A DNA stretch of 64,000 bases, from positions 10,021,420 to 10,085,419 of the forward strand of contig NC_044571.1 of the NCBI RefSeq assembly GCF_901933205.1. Direction: 5' to 3'. Positions 24,101 through 37,410 of the stretch are shown in pieces. Under the pieces are notes generated by a model. It searched no databases. It was not told the origin of the DNA and saw only the letters and a program-made list of their open reading frames with translations. This stretch comes from Camarhynchus parvulus. Its lineage: Eukaryota > Chordata > Aves > Passeriformes > Thraupidae. The translations under genes and the position numbers were made by a program. Positions within the stretch are counted from its first letter, which is position 1, and each line of letters begins with the position of its first letter.

Positions 24101-27100
24101 CATCTGCAAATGTGAAGCCCATACCTCCCAAGCTAACCAGAAAATAGCTTTCAGAAATTTCATTCCCTGAGTGGAGAAATGACAGTGCTTCTGCTTTTCT
24201 CAATGATGTGCTATAGGAGAGGAGAGATTGCAGGGTTTGAGGGTTGGCTTTGGGCAAGGATGGATGCATGTCCTAGCCACTGCTGGTTGCTGCCCTGCAT
24301 TTGCCCAGGTCAAGCCCATTATCTTTGACCATCCATGTCTAAACTCTTCTCCTCTGGGATCTCAGAAAATGATGTGGAATATCTCTGCCTCACTCACTAA
24401 AGGCTACTTTACAGCACCCCAGTCTCAAGGTATTTGAGCCTTTAGCCAAGCTCCTGGATCCTCAGCTGGAAATGCAGGCCCTGCTGCTGTGGCGTTCATC
24501 TACACAGGTTTTCTTCATACAGAATAAAAGCAGATGTTGCAGAAGGACAGTTAATTCCAAACATAGAGTTACTACATGACACAGATGCAAAAGGCAACAC
24601 GTAGAAATCCCAGAGGTGGATGAAGTTTCTACCAGTTCTGCCAGAACTGCATCTGTGCTATCTTCAAGGGGCTATGAATGTTCAAAAAACTGTGGCTGGG
24701 AAAACTGGCTTAGATTAACTCTATGGCTGAAGGAAGATCTGCTTATGTTTGACTGAACAGAAGTTGTTTTCTTCTTAATGGAAAACTGCCTAAGATATTT
24801 TGTGATATTGTCCTGGCTTCTGATGTTTCTTAATTTCATCCATTTTATAGCAAGGAAGAATAAAGTCAATGGAGATGAGCTCGCTTCTCACAGGCCAACT
24901 TTTACTATTACTCAAAAGATCAGGAAATTGCAATGTTTCTTCCAACAAAATTGCTGGTAATAGCATAGGTGTACAAATGAGTAAGAAGGAAAAAAAAAGA
25001 CAAAAATTCTGCCCCAACTAAAAAAGAATTGCTTAAAATAATGATATGTTGTGCCTAGAGAGAATGAAGCAGCTGTAAAGCAAAGAAGAGAGGATCTGCT
25101 CACTGCCCTTGCCTGGTTTGTGCACTTGGTAAGATTATCACATTTGTTGCTTTTGCTATCTGTTTAAATGAGAAGCTATTTAAGCTGTTCTGTTTTGCTG
25201 TTTGCATAAAGCCTGCTGCAATACAAGAATGATCTTAGAAGTGGTCCTCTAGAAATAATGAGGTAGAATAATCATCAGCAGAGCCTAGTAAATTCTGCTT
25301 TATAGCAGCAAGCTTCTTCACAGCTTTCAGACATTGCTTCCTTTGCCCTCTGCAGTCATTAATAGTTTTTTTATTTTGCAGCCTCCTGGATGCTCAGACA
25401 GCTTTTAGTGTCACAGATCACCACCTAAATGTTGGTGATGCACAGTAACCATGATTTTCTTTATAATTCTCATATTTCTTTCCCAAATATGTCACTGGAA
25501 TTGCTCAGGCATGCCTTGATACTGTATATAAATTTGAAGCAACTTTTGTTTCAGGAGAGACATTTAAAATCAGATAAAAGTATCACATGTTTTATTATAA
25601 TTAAAATTTGCAGTCATGCAAGCTTTGAAAGTTGTCTTTTTTAAAAAAATACCTAAATTTGGCTGCTGATGAGTATCATCATTTTAAAATTAATTTAAAG
25701 AAAGATCTTTGAATATTTCTCTCAGTTCCAATAGCACTATAACTTAAATTTTTAGACTATAATGTAGTTTTATAGACTGTTTTCCATTTTGATTTTATTC
25801 CAAGTCTTCGGAAGATTAGTCAAGACAAACCCTTTTATTTTCTTTTTCTTTTTTTCGCATAGGATGCTGACCAAGCCCAGATTAAACTGTTTAAGAGGAA
25901 TAAGAATTTCAAACTGCTATCAGTATAACAAAATTGAGATTGAGAAACAAATTTTTCCTGCTACTAAGTTAAGAAACAAAAATCGCTTCTACAGAGTTTC
26001 TATATAATCTTGTAGCTGCTGCTAATTTCCTTCTCAGCTGTAAAGTCCATCATTGCTGAAAAGAGGAATGAAACTGTAACAGACAGGGTTTGGCCAGAGC
26101 AAAGGAAAATACAATACAAGTGGGATGGTAGTTATGCATGTATAATGAGTGGACAGGGAATTGTCAAAGTATGATAGCAGAAATTGCTTCTCTGAGTTTT
26201 CAGAACATGTAAGTTATATAGAGAAATACCTACCCTCTGCACGGAGCATGTTTTGAAGTAAGCCTGCCTTGTCTCTAAAATTTGAGATATTGTCTCTAAT
26301 TCAACATGTTCTCCTTGACTACGGATTATGCCCCTGGTATCAATATGGGAAGAGCTCTCCTCTGTGCCGTAGGAATTCAGGGAGGGAACAGCACTAACCA
26401 GTGACAAATCTGCTGACATTGCAGCTCAAGACACACTCAGAACCCATCAGCACCTTAAAACTACAGCAGCTGCTGCTCTGCTGCTCACAAGGTTTTAGCA
26501 TGATGCTTCTGCCATGTTTCTAGGACTGGCCTTTTCCAGGTGAAACAGGACTTTGTCACCCTGATTTTTTAAGATTTTCTAAGCCTTCTGGTGTTTACAT
26601 TCTTGTAACGAACTTTCTGACACACTTTATGTAAATAACTTATTCTTTTGCATTCTTTTATGGGGGAGGAGAAATTTGATGGACTGATGGTTTGTCCAGT
26701 GTCATTGGAGAGGTGGCACTTTCACCCTCCAGTCCACTGTCACTTTTGGAAATCTATAAATGTTGGAGTCAGAAAATAAAAAGTCCCTTTTTTTTTACAT
26801 TGGAAAGAGCAGTGAGTCCACATTGTGTTGTTTCATATCCTATAGCGAGAGGACTTCCAAACAGAAACCAATTATTCTGAATTGAGGCTCCTAGCTCATG
26901 GGAATGAGAACAATCCAGTTCAAAACACACAATTTCTCCAAACTCTGAGCTGGAAGTAACCGTGGGCCTTTTGAGCATGATTATGACATCATTAATAAAA
27001 TAAGGAAAGCAGAGCTACCTTTTTTCATAAAAAGAGGTGACAAATCTTGTTTAAAGCCTTATCAGGGTAGGATGTTAGGTACAATTTCTTCTCTTGTTGT

Positions 27101-28330
27101 TCAAGGGTAACTTTTTTTAAGGGTTTTAAGGTCTGCTTCTGTTTTTTTAATTGCTTCTTTTACAAGTGCTATAAAGAATACAAACAATTTGGCAAGATCA
27201 AAGAATCCCAGATGTTGCTATTGTAAAATGCACAGCAACTGATCAAAGAGTACCCCAATGAATTCAAATACAGAGTGGAGGCAAAATAAGAACAAGAAAG
27301 AAACACTCTTTTATTTTATGTTAGCTTTTAGTGTACTTGAGGAATGGGAGAAAGTGATACAAAAACATAACAAAAGCTGCAGCATTCTGTCCATAAAAAC
27401 TCAAAACTCAGCAGAATTTGGTTGTTTGACCCCAAGAGCAGAGGTGTGCATTCTGTAATGAAGCAATTGCTAACATTTTCCACTTGACATAAAATTCTCT
27501 AATATAAGCGATGTCACCTAACATGAGGTTTTAATTAGTGAACATGACTATTCCTGAACTTAATTATAATCTAAAAATATTATGTACACAGGAAAAAATA
27601 TATAGGGGTGTAAAGCTTAATTGAAAATCATAAAAATAGAACTTAATTTAAATTTTAAAGTAAGGCTGTTATTTTCTTATCTTAAAAATGAACATTTTAA
27701 TTCCATCAAAATTTGAAGTTGAATATGTCATCACAGTTAAGGATGTGAATAAAAGTTTGCTTAGAATTTTCCATTAGTAATATCTTCTCACAGAAAATCT
27801 CATGTCTTAAAATTAAATGTGTTGAGAAATACAGTCTTGCTGTTCAAAAAATTTTCCTAAGGCTTTGCATCTGATGAGTTTCAATTTAAGTCATTTGGAT
27901 GGACATCTCTGTGGAAATATGTATCACATATGCTGGATATTGTAACACCCCACCAAACCTCCCCCAGATGAGTGACCAAGTTGGTTTAGTTGGATTTCTT
28001 TTTCTTTCAGGGAGTGCATCCACAAGAAAGAGAAAATCCAGATTTATAAGGTCTACTAGGTAAGAGGAAGGCTGATTTGAGATATAGTAGAAAATATGTT
28101 TTGAAATGCCTTTCAATAATCATTCCTAACCTAATTTTTTTAACTCCTTAATATGTTTTATAATGCTATTCTCTTTAGCAGTACAAATTTTTGAGTGGTT
28201 TTATTATTTTGCACATGAAAAAAAACCCAAAACCAAAAAAAACCCAAACTAAACCTACCAACCAAAGAAACAACTAAACCCAAAACCCCAAGTGATGCAA
28301 AGGCAATGGCTCACCACCTCCCACCCACAG
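21141..28330. other. Unannotated AT-rich DNA
   Basis: I see no supported gene and no clear transposable element. 22250-22530 has an even, complex composition (for example TGGACTGCAGCGTCTGCAAA near 22406) that could be a conserved noncoding element. 28208-28280 is an A/C-only-like low-complexity tract built from AAACC words. All open frames are short and without recognisable domains. Confidence 0.5.
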
Positions 28331-28659
28331 ACCAGTGCCAGTCTCCTGGGAAAACTGCACTTGGGAAAACTGCACTTCTCTCCACCCAGCTCTGACGTGA
28401 CACCACATGGTCTGGGACGTCCCTTTGGTCAGCTGGGATCAGCTTTCCCAGCTGTGCCCCCTCCCAGCTTCTTGTGTGCCCCAAGTTTACTCTCATGCAG
28501 GGCAGTGTGAGAAATAGAAAAGACCTTGGCACTACTCCAGAGTTGTTCACCACGAGCTAAAACATCCCTGTGTTACCAGCGCTGCTTTGGTCACAAATAT
28601 AAAGTCCTGCATCTTGCAGGGTGCTGCGAAGAAAATTAGCTCCACGCCAGCCAGACTGA
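28331..28659 (-). mobile_element. Large bird ERV LTR fragment, minus strand
   Basis: Reverse complement of the 5' portion of the LTR family seen at 35141 and 51172. Shared blocks include 'GAAGAAAATTAGCTCCA' (28629-28645, start of U3), 'CTAAAACATCCCTGTGTTA' near 28557, and 'TTTGGTCAGCTGGGATCAG' near 28424. It appears to lack the TATA region and most of the 3' half. A perfect 15-bp tandem duplication (28347-28376) lies near the left end. Boundaries are approximate, above all on the left. It is a truncated copy and no coding sequence is present. Confidence 0.65.
28347..28376. repeat. 15-bp perfect tandem duplication
   Basis: TGGGAAAACTGCACT occurs twice head to tail (28347-28361 and 28362-28376) at the degenerate left end of the LTR fragment. 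Confidence 0.88.
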
Positions 28660-30388
28660 ATAAAGTAATATTACTCAAGATTCTCTGTCAATCAGCCTCT
28701 GTCTAAAGGTGGATCTATTTTTCTACAGAATTCAGAAGAATCTTTTTAAATATATGCCTTCAAAGGACTAGGTCTTTCAAGGAAATCAAGATAAAGTAGA
28801 TGGGTATCCCCCCACAATAGTGCCTTGTACATAATTATTTTTTGCCTTGAAGACAAGGGATCAAATTTGGGTTGCCATGGATAGCATCATGGCATACCAG
28901 AGAGATTATAAATTCTGAGGAATTGCTGACAAATTATATCATTAAATTACAATTGCAGCTACCAAAGAACAGCAAATGAGTGTATGATCATATTTTCCAT
29001 GTCAACAAACAATTAGATGTGATTTGGACATGCCAAAAGAATATTCAAGGACATCAAACACAGAAAAGATAATTAATGGCCATTATGAGAATAATGATAT
29101 TGGGAGCAGGAAGGCAAAGTTTGTGACAAGCAGACTTGCAAAACACCCAGAACAGCAGGTTCAGAAAAGCAAACTGGCAAAGTGTTCAACACATTTAGTA
29201 ATGGAAAAGGGGATGAAGAGCCAGAAGAAGCAGTTAATTGCAAAATACATTAATTAATGCATAATTTAATAAAAAACCCCAGTGATATATTAGGAGGCAG
29301 AGGAAGAGCAGACTAATTATTAGGGAAAATTTCAAAGCAGAGTGAAAACAGGGTCATAGTTTGAACCAGAGAGGGGAAAAGACAGAAGTAGGCAGGATCA
29401 CAGGTCCAACTCAAGGTAAAAGGATTATTTCTTTGGGAATATCTCAAAATAAATGTACTTCTGAAAATAAAAGCGTGATAGAAGACCTGAAAAATGATGT
29501 TCCAGCTGTTAATCTGGATTTTCTTTTTATGTGTGGCTGTCCTAAGTTTTGTCAGGGATACAGTTTTGTCAGGCAAGCTCAATGATGGATGACAATTGAT
29601 GTTTTTCTGCATGGTTTTCACACTGTTCTTGATTGTACCTGCAAGTGTAATACACAGTTTTCTTTATTTTTTTAAGCACACAGATAAGCATCATATAGTT
29701 TGAAGAGCAATAAACTGTCTCATTTGTCTGTGTATTTCAGTATTCTTTAAAGAATGATCAAAAGAAACTGAGATCACATCCTTCCACTTCTACTTTTATG
29801 AAAGACGTCTCATACACATCATTCCAGGCAGGAAAATGTACAAAAGTCCTTTGACAAAGCATAAATCCCTTCTGAAAACTTTTCACCCAGTCAGTAGCTT
29901 ATACTTATACTCTTCATTATGGCCCAGCATTTGACCCCCTATCTGAGTTACTACTTCCATAAGTAATTCCATTTTTTTTGGCTGGAACCCCATTTAACTC
30001 TGCTCCTGACTCACTTGTGAGCCTAACTGCTTACAGCTGATAGCAGAGGATTTAGCATTTCAGCTCATATGTCAAATAGAGTTTGTCTGCTTAACTTTTT
30101 TCTTCTTACACACTGTGAAATAACTCCCAGAAGAAAAAGTTTCACATGGCAAAAACTTTGGGCAGGAAAAGAAGTCAAGAACTCATGGTCAATTAAATAA
30201 ATCAAGTACTTTCAAAAACAGTTTTTGTTTTAAAGACAAATTTGGCAACAATGAAATTGACCTTTAATAATTCAGTAAAATCGTATTCAAGCAGCTTAGC
30301 TAGAAAAATAGCAATCTGACTCTAACCTGTAAGGAAAATCAGAGGAAATGGAACCGTGAAAGTCCTGGGTGAAATGCCATAGAAGATC
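28660..30388. other. Unannotated AT-rich DNA
   Basis: No supported gene. Two hydrophilic open frames (29024-29257 and 29361-29585, plus) have no recognised domain, and their codon content is not distinguishable from A-rich background. Confidence 0.5.
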
Positions 30389-30640
30389 AGCTTGGAAGGT
30401 ACATCAGGGATCATCTGGTCCAACCTTTCCTGGCAAAAGCATTGTCTAGACAAGATGATGCAGCAATTTGTACAGCTGAATCTTAAAACTGTTCCACACT
30501 GGGGATTCTGCCACTTCCCTAGGCAGACTATTCCAATGGCTGATTGTTTTCATTGTGAAAAACTGTTCTCTTGTGTCTAATCTGAACCTCCCCAGGATTA
30601 ACTTGTACTCCTTGTCTTACCTGTGGGACTCCTTGTGAGA
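30389..30640 (-). mobile_element. CR1 LINE 3' fragment, antisense
   Basis: Reads as the reverse complement of a CR1 3' region: 'GGGATCATCTGGTCCAACC' near 30408, 'GGCAGACTATTCCAATGGCT' near 30522, and 'CTAATCTGAACCTCCCC' near 30578. It is clearly diverged and lacks the short tail repeat, so it is an old copy. No open frame is retained. Confidence 0.72.
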
Positions 30641-33600
30641 AGTCTATTTACTCATTCTGAAATGTCCATTTACTAATTTTTGATTAACTAAAGCTAGCAA
30701 AACAAATTGCTGTCTGAATGAAGTCTTGAGAAAATTTGTCTTTAAAGCAAAAAGTCTGGAAAAGTAAATTAAAGAAAGAAAATTAGTTGAAAAAAATGAA
30801 CAAGAAAAAGTTAATGTTCTAATACTCATCTGGAAAAAAAAGTTTGATAGCCTAAATTGTAGTTGGAGTACCTAAAAGTCCCAGTTTTCCTTCCTAGAAT
30901 GTGATCAAATACATTATGGCTCTAATGATAGCTCACAAGAGGATCTCCAGTTGTGATGCCAGTGATATATTTAGGATTCATTCATCCCTAACAGATGCCC
31001 ATTGATTAAATCACCTTTTATGCTGTTAACATCACTGAACCCGAGGACAACTTTTATCTGCCAAGAAAATCCCATACAAAAGAGCAAAAACCATTCCTTT
31101 AGCTTCATATGACTTCACAAGATGCTCTCAGGTGACATCTACAAATCCAGCCCTACCCTTCTGTTCCTAAGCTACTGGTGATGAAAGAAAGCTGATGGTG
31201 CTTTAGGCACAGAAAAAGCCTTTTATCAGTAGTTACAGCTCTGACCCGTGCAGCTGCCACTGCTGCCTAACTCTTATCCTCCAGGGACTGTTGGGAAAAT
31301 GCTGCCTTTGCCAGATATCTTTTTTTTCCCATAGAAGCTTCCCACCTCCCAAGCAGACTGGTAAGGGATGCTTATCATCTTATTTGCCCTGGTTTCTGGA
31401 AAAAAAAAAACCCAAGGCATGATAGTACCTGGCCCCCAAGCTGGACTGGAAAACTGTTGCCAGGCAGGGGAAATAAAAACTTTTTGTTGAAACGACAAAT
31501 TGTCTGAGTTGTTGAATAAGTTACAGCTCTTTCATGTCTTAGCCAGGGATCACTGACAAGAAAACCATGAGCTAATTTTACCAGGTAAGCAGGGTAGAAA
31601 GGTGAAATGAAGACTCTACCTAATAATGCCTTGGAAATTTTTCTTTCTTATTTTGCAGGTATATTGCTTCTTTTTCAGTGATATGTACTTTTCATAGTTA
31701 TCAGGTTGGTAATCCTCATGACAGACTTCTCCTTAAATTCTAATATTTTTCCCATTCAGCCTAAAAAGTCTCCATAAACAACTTTGTTCAGCATCTCAAA
31801 CTTGGACAGATGTGTTCCTGTAGATGTTGATTAGAATATATTATGGCCATTAGCACTGAAGCTTCTAAATGTTCATTTTATTGTACTTACTTTTTGCTTT
31901 CTGAGGAAAAAAGTGAGGAAAATTTAATGAGACTGAAGACAATATTAATAGAAATAATAAAAAGTAATTCTCTAGTATATTATGTCTATTAATTCTCACA
32001 AAATATTATAGATTATGTGGGTTTTTTTCATATGAAAAATGTTTATTGGGCATTTATTTTACAAGCACATAATCATTTTTAGTAGTTAACAACCTTACAT
32101 TTGGAAAAAAAAAAAACCCAACCCAAAACAAAACCAAAATGTATCATGTTTGTGGGCATTAACCAGGCTCACAGAAGGCAAAAGAACTATGAGTACATTA
32201 AAAATAGTTCCCATTGGCACTCTTGGCATTTGGCATTATTCTGAAATATATATAGTGGCCTCTCTGAGAGCCAAATTTAAAGCTGATGAGCCACTGATGA
32301 GGTAACTGTTATGTCCCATCTCTGCTTCCCTTCAATGATGCTTCAAATGGGAAATGTAGCATTTTGGGGAGTTTTTTGCTCCAAATGAGATGTTGACTGT
32401 CCAGTGGGAAGATAAAGAATCTATTACATGTACTTTAAAAGCCATAAAAGATAACCTTAATTTCCTAGCTTACATTTATTTGCACTCACACAATGTCTCC
32501 CATTTCCAAGGCTGAGTATGAGCAATTGCCAAATACATAATTGAAGGAGAGCAATGCCATGAATAAGTGTCAGGTCTAGAACTAGTGAATTCACAGAGAA
32601 TGTACTGTCTACAGAGGAAAAAAAAAGAAGAAGAAGTTGAATCCTAAAGCATGGAGCTGTCAAATGAAGCTGAGGATTTAAAATTACCAGTAATTTTCTT
32701 ACTGTCTTCAAAAGTTGCTATGAACTTTCAACGAGGTGGCACAAAAATGCCATATTTCAAGTGAAAGCTTGCAACTGCTAAGCTGAACTTTTTAAAGTGT
32801 TGCTATTTCATCAAACATTGATTGACTGGAAACTGCAGCCTTCTCATTTTATTCAAGTGCAAAAAACAGCACAGCAAAGAAACATAACCTTTAGCAAACC
32901 ACCTTTAGTTTATATCTCTGCAGTTCCTCTAATAGTGAAGTAAAAGACAGAAGGGATTTTTTTCTTTAGGAAAAAATTGGTTAAGCCAAGATCTGCTTTA
33001 TATTCAGATTTTAGATACCATAAGCAGATATCCATCAGATCCATAAGCAGTTCTGGGCCTCCCAATTCAGACTACCAATCTGCAGACAAGACTGCCTATA
33101 CTATGCTTGGTCATCAATAAAATGCAAAGAATAGGGAGAAAAAAGTTATTTCGCTTCAAAGTATTTTTTCTACACTCAAAAATTGTCTTTGAGTTATACA
33201 CAATGGGCCATACTTTTTATGTTTAATTATGTAATAACAGCAGTAATAATAAGTATTCTTTCAGAATTGGACTTTAGTTACTATTTGGATCATTTCATGG
33301 AGAGTCCTCAAATTCTCAGCAATAATGACTACTGGTAATTATAGTTAGCAGATTTTTCTGACTATGTGGTTTGAAACTGGGAGTTTCTATATTCTTTTTC
33401 ATTCCCTGAACTCTCATCTTTATCCTCTGAAGAAAACTTGTGAAAAGCAGAAGCTATTAAATATTGAATGCTACTAAACTATAATAGAGAACATCTCTGG
33501 GTAGGTGCCTTGCATGCTTCAAAAACATTCTAATTCAATTAATTCAAAATGAAGACAAGTTCTGTGAAACCTGTATTACAATAAATTTGGGGAAGGTCAT

Positions 33601-35140
33601 AACCACAACTTAATAACAAATTGAAGGAAAAAAGAAAGAGACTACCTATTTCCTTAATATTTGAACTGAAGGATTATATCTACAGAATAAATGCATAGTT
33701 GGATCTCAGGCTCTGTTCTATACCTCCTCAAGCAACAAAAAGCTGAAAATAAAAATAGAAAAAGTCTTGAATTGACATACTTAAAACAGTAGGAGACTTT
33801 TTACAGTTCCTCTTACATCAGTTGCTGGGATTTTTTCTTCATCTCTCTTCTTTTTTCGTATTCATCAAGGTCATTGTGAGTTTTTTCCCCTTTGATTTTA
33901 ATTTGATGTCAGTACATTCATTTTTATGTAAATTTCAGGAGAGGTGATTGTATCTTCATTTCTCCAACCATCTGGCACACTGGAAATACAGCAGCATTCA
34001 ACCCTAATGATGTAAATAAGAAAAAATATAGGGGATTTCTGAAGAGACTTAAAAAACCCAAAAAACCAACCAACTACCAAAGAGATGAGATTATTAACAA
34101 GAGAAGCTTGTAAATATTTTTATGAATATTTGGTGTGAGTTCCTGTAATTAAAGATTTTTGAAACACTTCCTTATTGAGTAAGCAATCCCTTCATGCCAC
34201 GAGTATGTTTTTCCTGTTGATAAATTAACAAGTAGAACTATCTGCTCCCTTTGATGAAGCTAGATGCATCATTGTTCATGATTGAAAACCAAAACACAAA
34301 ACTAAAAAGTGGTGATAAGCCACAAAATTTACCACAATTAAAAAAAAAAACAAAACAAAACAGGTTTTATGTTATTATACATATACTGTATTTAAAATAA
34401 AGAATTGTAGTAGCCAAGAAATTACATTAGTTTTCAGCAAATGAACTAAATGAGGCTAAAAAAGAATTCATAGTGAGAAATATATTTGTTTTTTCAAGTT
34501 GATCTATGTTTTTGTTTTAAACAGGTATTTAATAACTTTTGCATAAACTTTTCCAGTAGTAGACCTGCATAACTACATCACCTTTTACATTCCTTTCTAT
34601 TTGAAAATTATAATCCCATCCCAATATTTAAATGAGTGTACAAGATGTTTTGTTTTCCTAAGTGAGCCAATGTTAAATGATTTAGAACAGGAAGAGCTGT
34701 GATACCACAGAGTCCTTTGCAAATCTCAACTGGCTTCAATTTCCACCTGGGTAGACCAGCATCATTTCCAGGCTCTGGTGTTATTATTCTGACCTCTTAT
34801 AATAATGGCATGCCATCTAATACGAATAAATGCAATGCTAATGTAATTCTTTGTGGGCTAGACTCAGTGAAAATGCTTTTGGAAAAACAGTGCTGTACAG
34901 AATACAAACACACACACACACATAAAGCTTGGAAATACCCTTTCTGAAGGTGTTAGTGAAGCTTTTGTTCTGTAATCAATTAGAGCTTCTCAATTGCTAT
35001 GGAACTTTAAAGTGTCTAGAGAGAAAATTCATTTTCATACCTGGAACTGGCTCTGCTCCATTCAAAATCTTAAGATATTTGACTATAGAGTGAAAATCTG
35101 GTTTAACCTAAACAAAACTCCCTTCAATAACAGAATGTAC
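30641..35140. other. Unannotated AT-rich DNA
   Basis: No supported gene or recognisable transposable element. There are low-complexity A/C tracts at about 32105-32140 and 34337-34362, and a short (CA)n at 34909-34922. Confidence 0.55.
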
Positions 35141-35373
35141 AAGTTTTGGTTGGGAGAGAGTTAATTTTCTTCACAACTGCTTTCATGGGGCTGTGCTTTT
35201 GTTTTGGGCTGAGAATGGTGTTGATAATAGAGATATTTTTGTTATTGCTGTTTCAGGTATTGACTTACAGACAGTCAAAGCCTTTTCTGCTTCTCGCCCC
35301 ACCTCAGCAGTGAGCAGGCTTGGGAAGATGGGAGAGTTCCCAGCTGGGGGAGCTGCTCCAGTTGGCCACAGGG

Positions 35374-35783
35374 ATCACAGAATCACAGAATCACTGGGTT
35401 GGAAGAGACTTTCAAGATCATCAAGTCCAGCCCATGCCTTTACACCTCAACTAAACCATAGCACTGAGTGCCACATCCATTCTTTTTTAAACACATCCAT
35501 TCTTTTTTAAACACATCCAGGGATGGTGACTCCACCACCTCCCCAGGTAGACCATTCCAATATTTTATCACTCTTTCTGTGAAAAAACTTCTTCCTAATA
35601 TCCATCCTATATTTCCCTTGGCTTAAGACTGTGCCCTCTGTTTCTGTCAGTGCTGCCTGGAGAAAGAGTCCAACCCCACCTGAGCACAGCCACCTTTCAG
35701 GGAGTTGTAGAGAGTGATAAGGTCACCTCTGAGCCTCCTTTTCTCCAGGCTGAACACCCCCAGCTCCCTCAGTCATTCCTGGG
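35374..35783 (-). mobile_element. CR1 LINE 3' fragment nested in LTR
   Basis: A 5'-truncated CR1 of about 410 bp in antisense orientation. It begins at the left with the 3' tail (ATCACAGAATCACAGAATCA, 35374-35393). It continues through 'GGTTGGAAGAGACTTTCAAG' (35398) and 'ACCTCCCCAGGTAGACCATT' (35537) to 'CAGCTCCCTCAGTCATTCCT' (35761). LTR-type sequence resumes at 35784, so the CR1 is younger than the LTR. It contains a private 20-bp tandem duplication (35472-35511). Confidence 0.88.
35472..35511. repeat. 20-bp perfect tandem duplication within CR1
   Basis: CACATCCATTCTTTTTTAAA occurs twice head to tail (35472-35491 and 35492-35511), followed by CACATCCA. It is not part of the usual CR1 3' end, so it arose after or during insertion. 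Confidence 0.9.
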
Positions 35784-36123
35784 TATCCCAGAGCACATGG
35801 GGCCATGACTAGCTTATAGAGCTGGGGGGAGAAAAAGGAAAGGGGCAATATTCAGAGTTATAGCATTTGTCTTCCCAAGTCACCAGTGTGCATAACAGAG
35901 CCCTGTTGTCCTGGAGGTGGCTGAACACCTGCCTGCCCAGGGGAAGTTGGGTTTTTTTGTTGGCATGTATGACTTTTTTTTTTTTTTTTTTTTTCCTACT
36001 AACCTGCCTTTATTTCAACCAATGCATCTCCTTTTACTCTTTAAATTTTCCCTCCCATCCCACCGGGGGAGGATGAGTGAGTGGTTACATGACTTAGTTG
36101 CCAGCTGAGGTTAAACCACAACA

Positions 36124-37240
36124 CAGTAACATACTGAGTTGTTTCACAGCAGTATTTTCCATTTCTCTTCTGGGAAAATGGCTTTGTCTCATATTGGCTT
36201 TCTTCCTAGAAAAATAATTTAAATTCATCTATTAAACCAAGGCTTTTAAAAAAATCCTTAAAATAAAATTTTAAATCTACCCAATTTTCTCATTAGAAAT
36301 ATATGAAAGGTCCAACAGGGTAAGTGGAAAATATAGGGTGCAAGAAACAAGATATGGTAATTGAGACCATCTGTCCCACTAAATATAAAGCACATTTGCT
36401 TGTGGTTTACTCTCTCTCTGATCTTATTGCAGTTCCAAAATCTGACCATTCAAGTAGAAGAAAAAAATTCTGATGCATGACAGGGAAAATTTAGATGCAC
36501 CCATTTCAAGAGGAGTAGAACATGTTCTTAAATTCTTTCAAGCATGTGGAGAAGAAGAGCAGAGACAAGTGCCAGAATAGCCAGTCCTTTTTGGCTGTCA
36601 CTGATGTTTGACTATCCTGCCACCTTACAGAGCAGCAGCTGACCTGACAGTAGTTTGGGTCACAACATAGCCTATGGACTAGAATTGTTTTCTTGAAGCA
36701 TTTATTGCTTTTATTGTTGCTTTTATATCCATTAAGAAAACTGTAGGTCTTACACAGGCAATCACAGCTGACCATTCTGATACCACCAGAGTGACAGAGG
36801 ATTGATACAGTAAGGAACTGATTTCAAGATAAATATTGTGAATGTTTTCCCTTTCTCTAAGATTTAATTTATTATAATTTTGGTGATATGGTCAATAGTA
36901 TACTATACAAATCACAACTTTCAAATACTATGTACACATTATAACATGTGTGTTTCACTAAAGATATGGTAACATTCACAGTGCCATCATTTAGAGTTGC
37001 TGCTTTGTAAGTCTGAATATAAGCACAAAAATACATACTGGAGTTACTTATTGTTCCTGGCAGTTGGGTATGGGTTTAATGCTGGTGTGTTTGTTGTTGG
37101 TTTGCTTTGATTCCATTTGGTTGTTTCCATCTGTTCCTACTTTCAGGAAAAGAAGGAAACAGAAAGGGTTATTCAAGTAGAATGTGTATAAGTGCTTACA
37201 ATATATGTATTGTGCATTACTAAATATCATGATATTAAAG
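36124..37240. other. Unannotated AT-rich DNA
   Basis: No supported gene or repeat. Open frames of 60-90 codons on the minus strand carry no recognisable domain. Confidence 0.55.
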
Positions 37241-37410
37241 CACAGAATCATTCAAGTTTTAAAAGAACTCGAAGATCATCAAACCTGACCATTAACCCAG
37301 CACCAATATGTTCACCACTAAACCATATCCCTGAAGTCACAGCCACACTTCCAGGGACGGGCATTCCACCACTCCTCTGGGCAGCCTATTCCAACGCCTG
37401 AAATAACTCA
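37241..37410 (-). mobile_element. CR1 LINE 3' end fragment, antisense
   Basis: A short antisense CR1 3' end. It shows 'CACAGAATCATTCAAGTTTT' (tail side, 37241), 'GAAGATCATCAAACCTGACC' (37271), 'TTCACCACTAAACCATATCC' (37311) and 'GGGCAGCCTATTCCAACGCC' (37379). It is about 170 bp long, strongly 5'-truncated and moderately diverged. Confidence 0.82.

Larger units (their letters stand above)
35141..36123 (+). mobile_element. Large bird ERV solo LTR interrupted by CR1
   Basis: Plus-strand LTR of the family also seen at 28331 and 51172. Landmarks are 'GAGAGTTAATTTTCTTCACA' (35157), 'TCAAAGCCTTTTCTGCTTCT' (35275), a TATA-like 'CTTATAGAGCTGGGGG' (35812), 'TTTGTCTTCCCAAGTCACC' (35866), 'GGTGGCTGAACACCTGCCTG' (35917), and the end 'GGTTAAACCACAACA'. 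A CR1 copy sits between the upstream promoter region and the TATA-like site. A run of 21 T (35974-35994) has expanded where other copies carry a T-rich segment. The terminal TG appears mutated and I could not find a clean target-site duplication. No coding sequence is attached. Confidence 0.8.

Noticed and set aside
35193..35510. 105-codon plus-strand open frame
   Set aside because: It runs from the U3 of an LTR across the junction into an antisense CR1, so it is a chance frame across two mobile elements.
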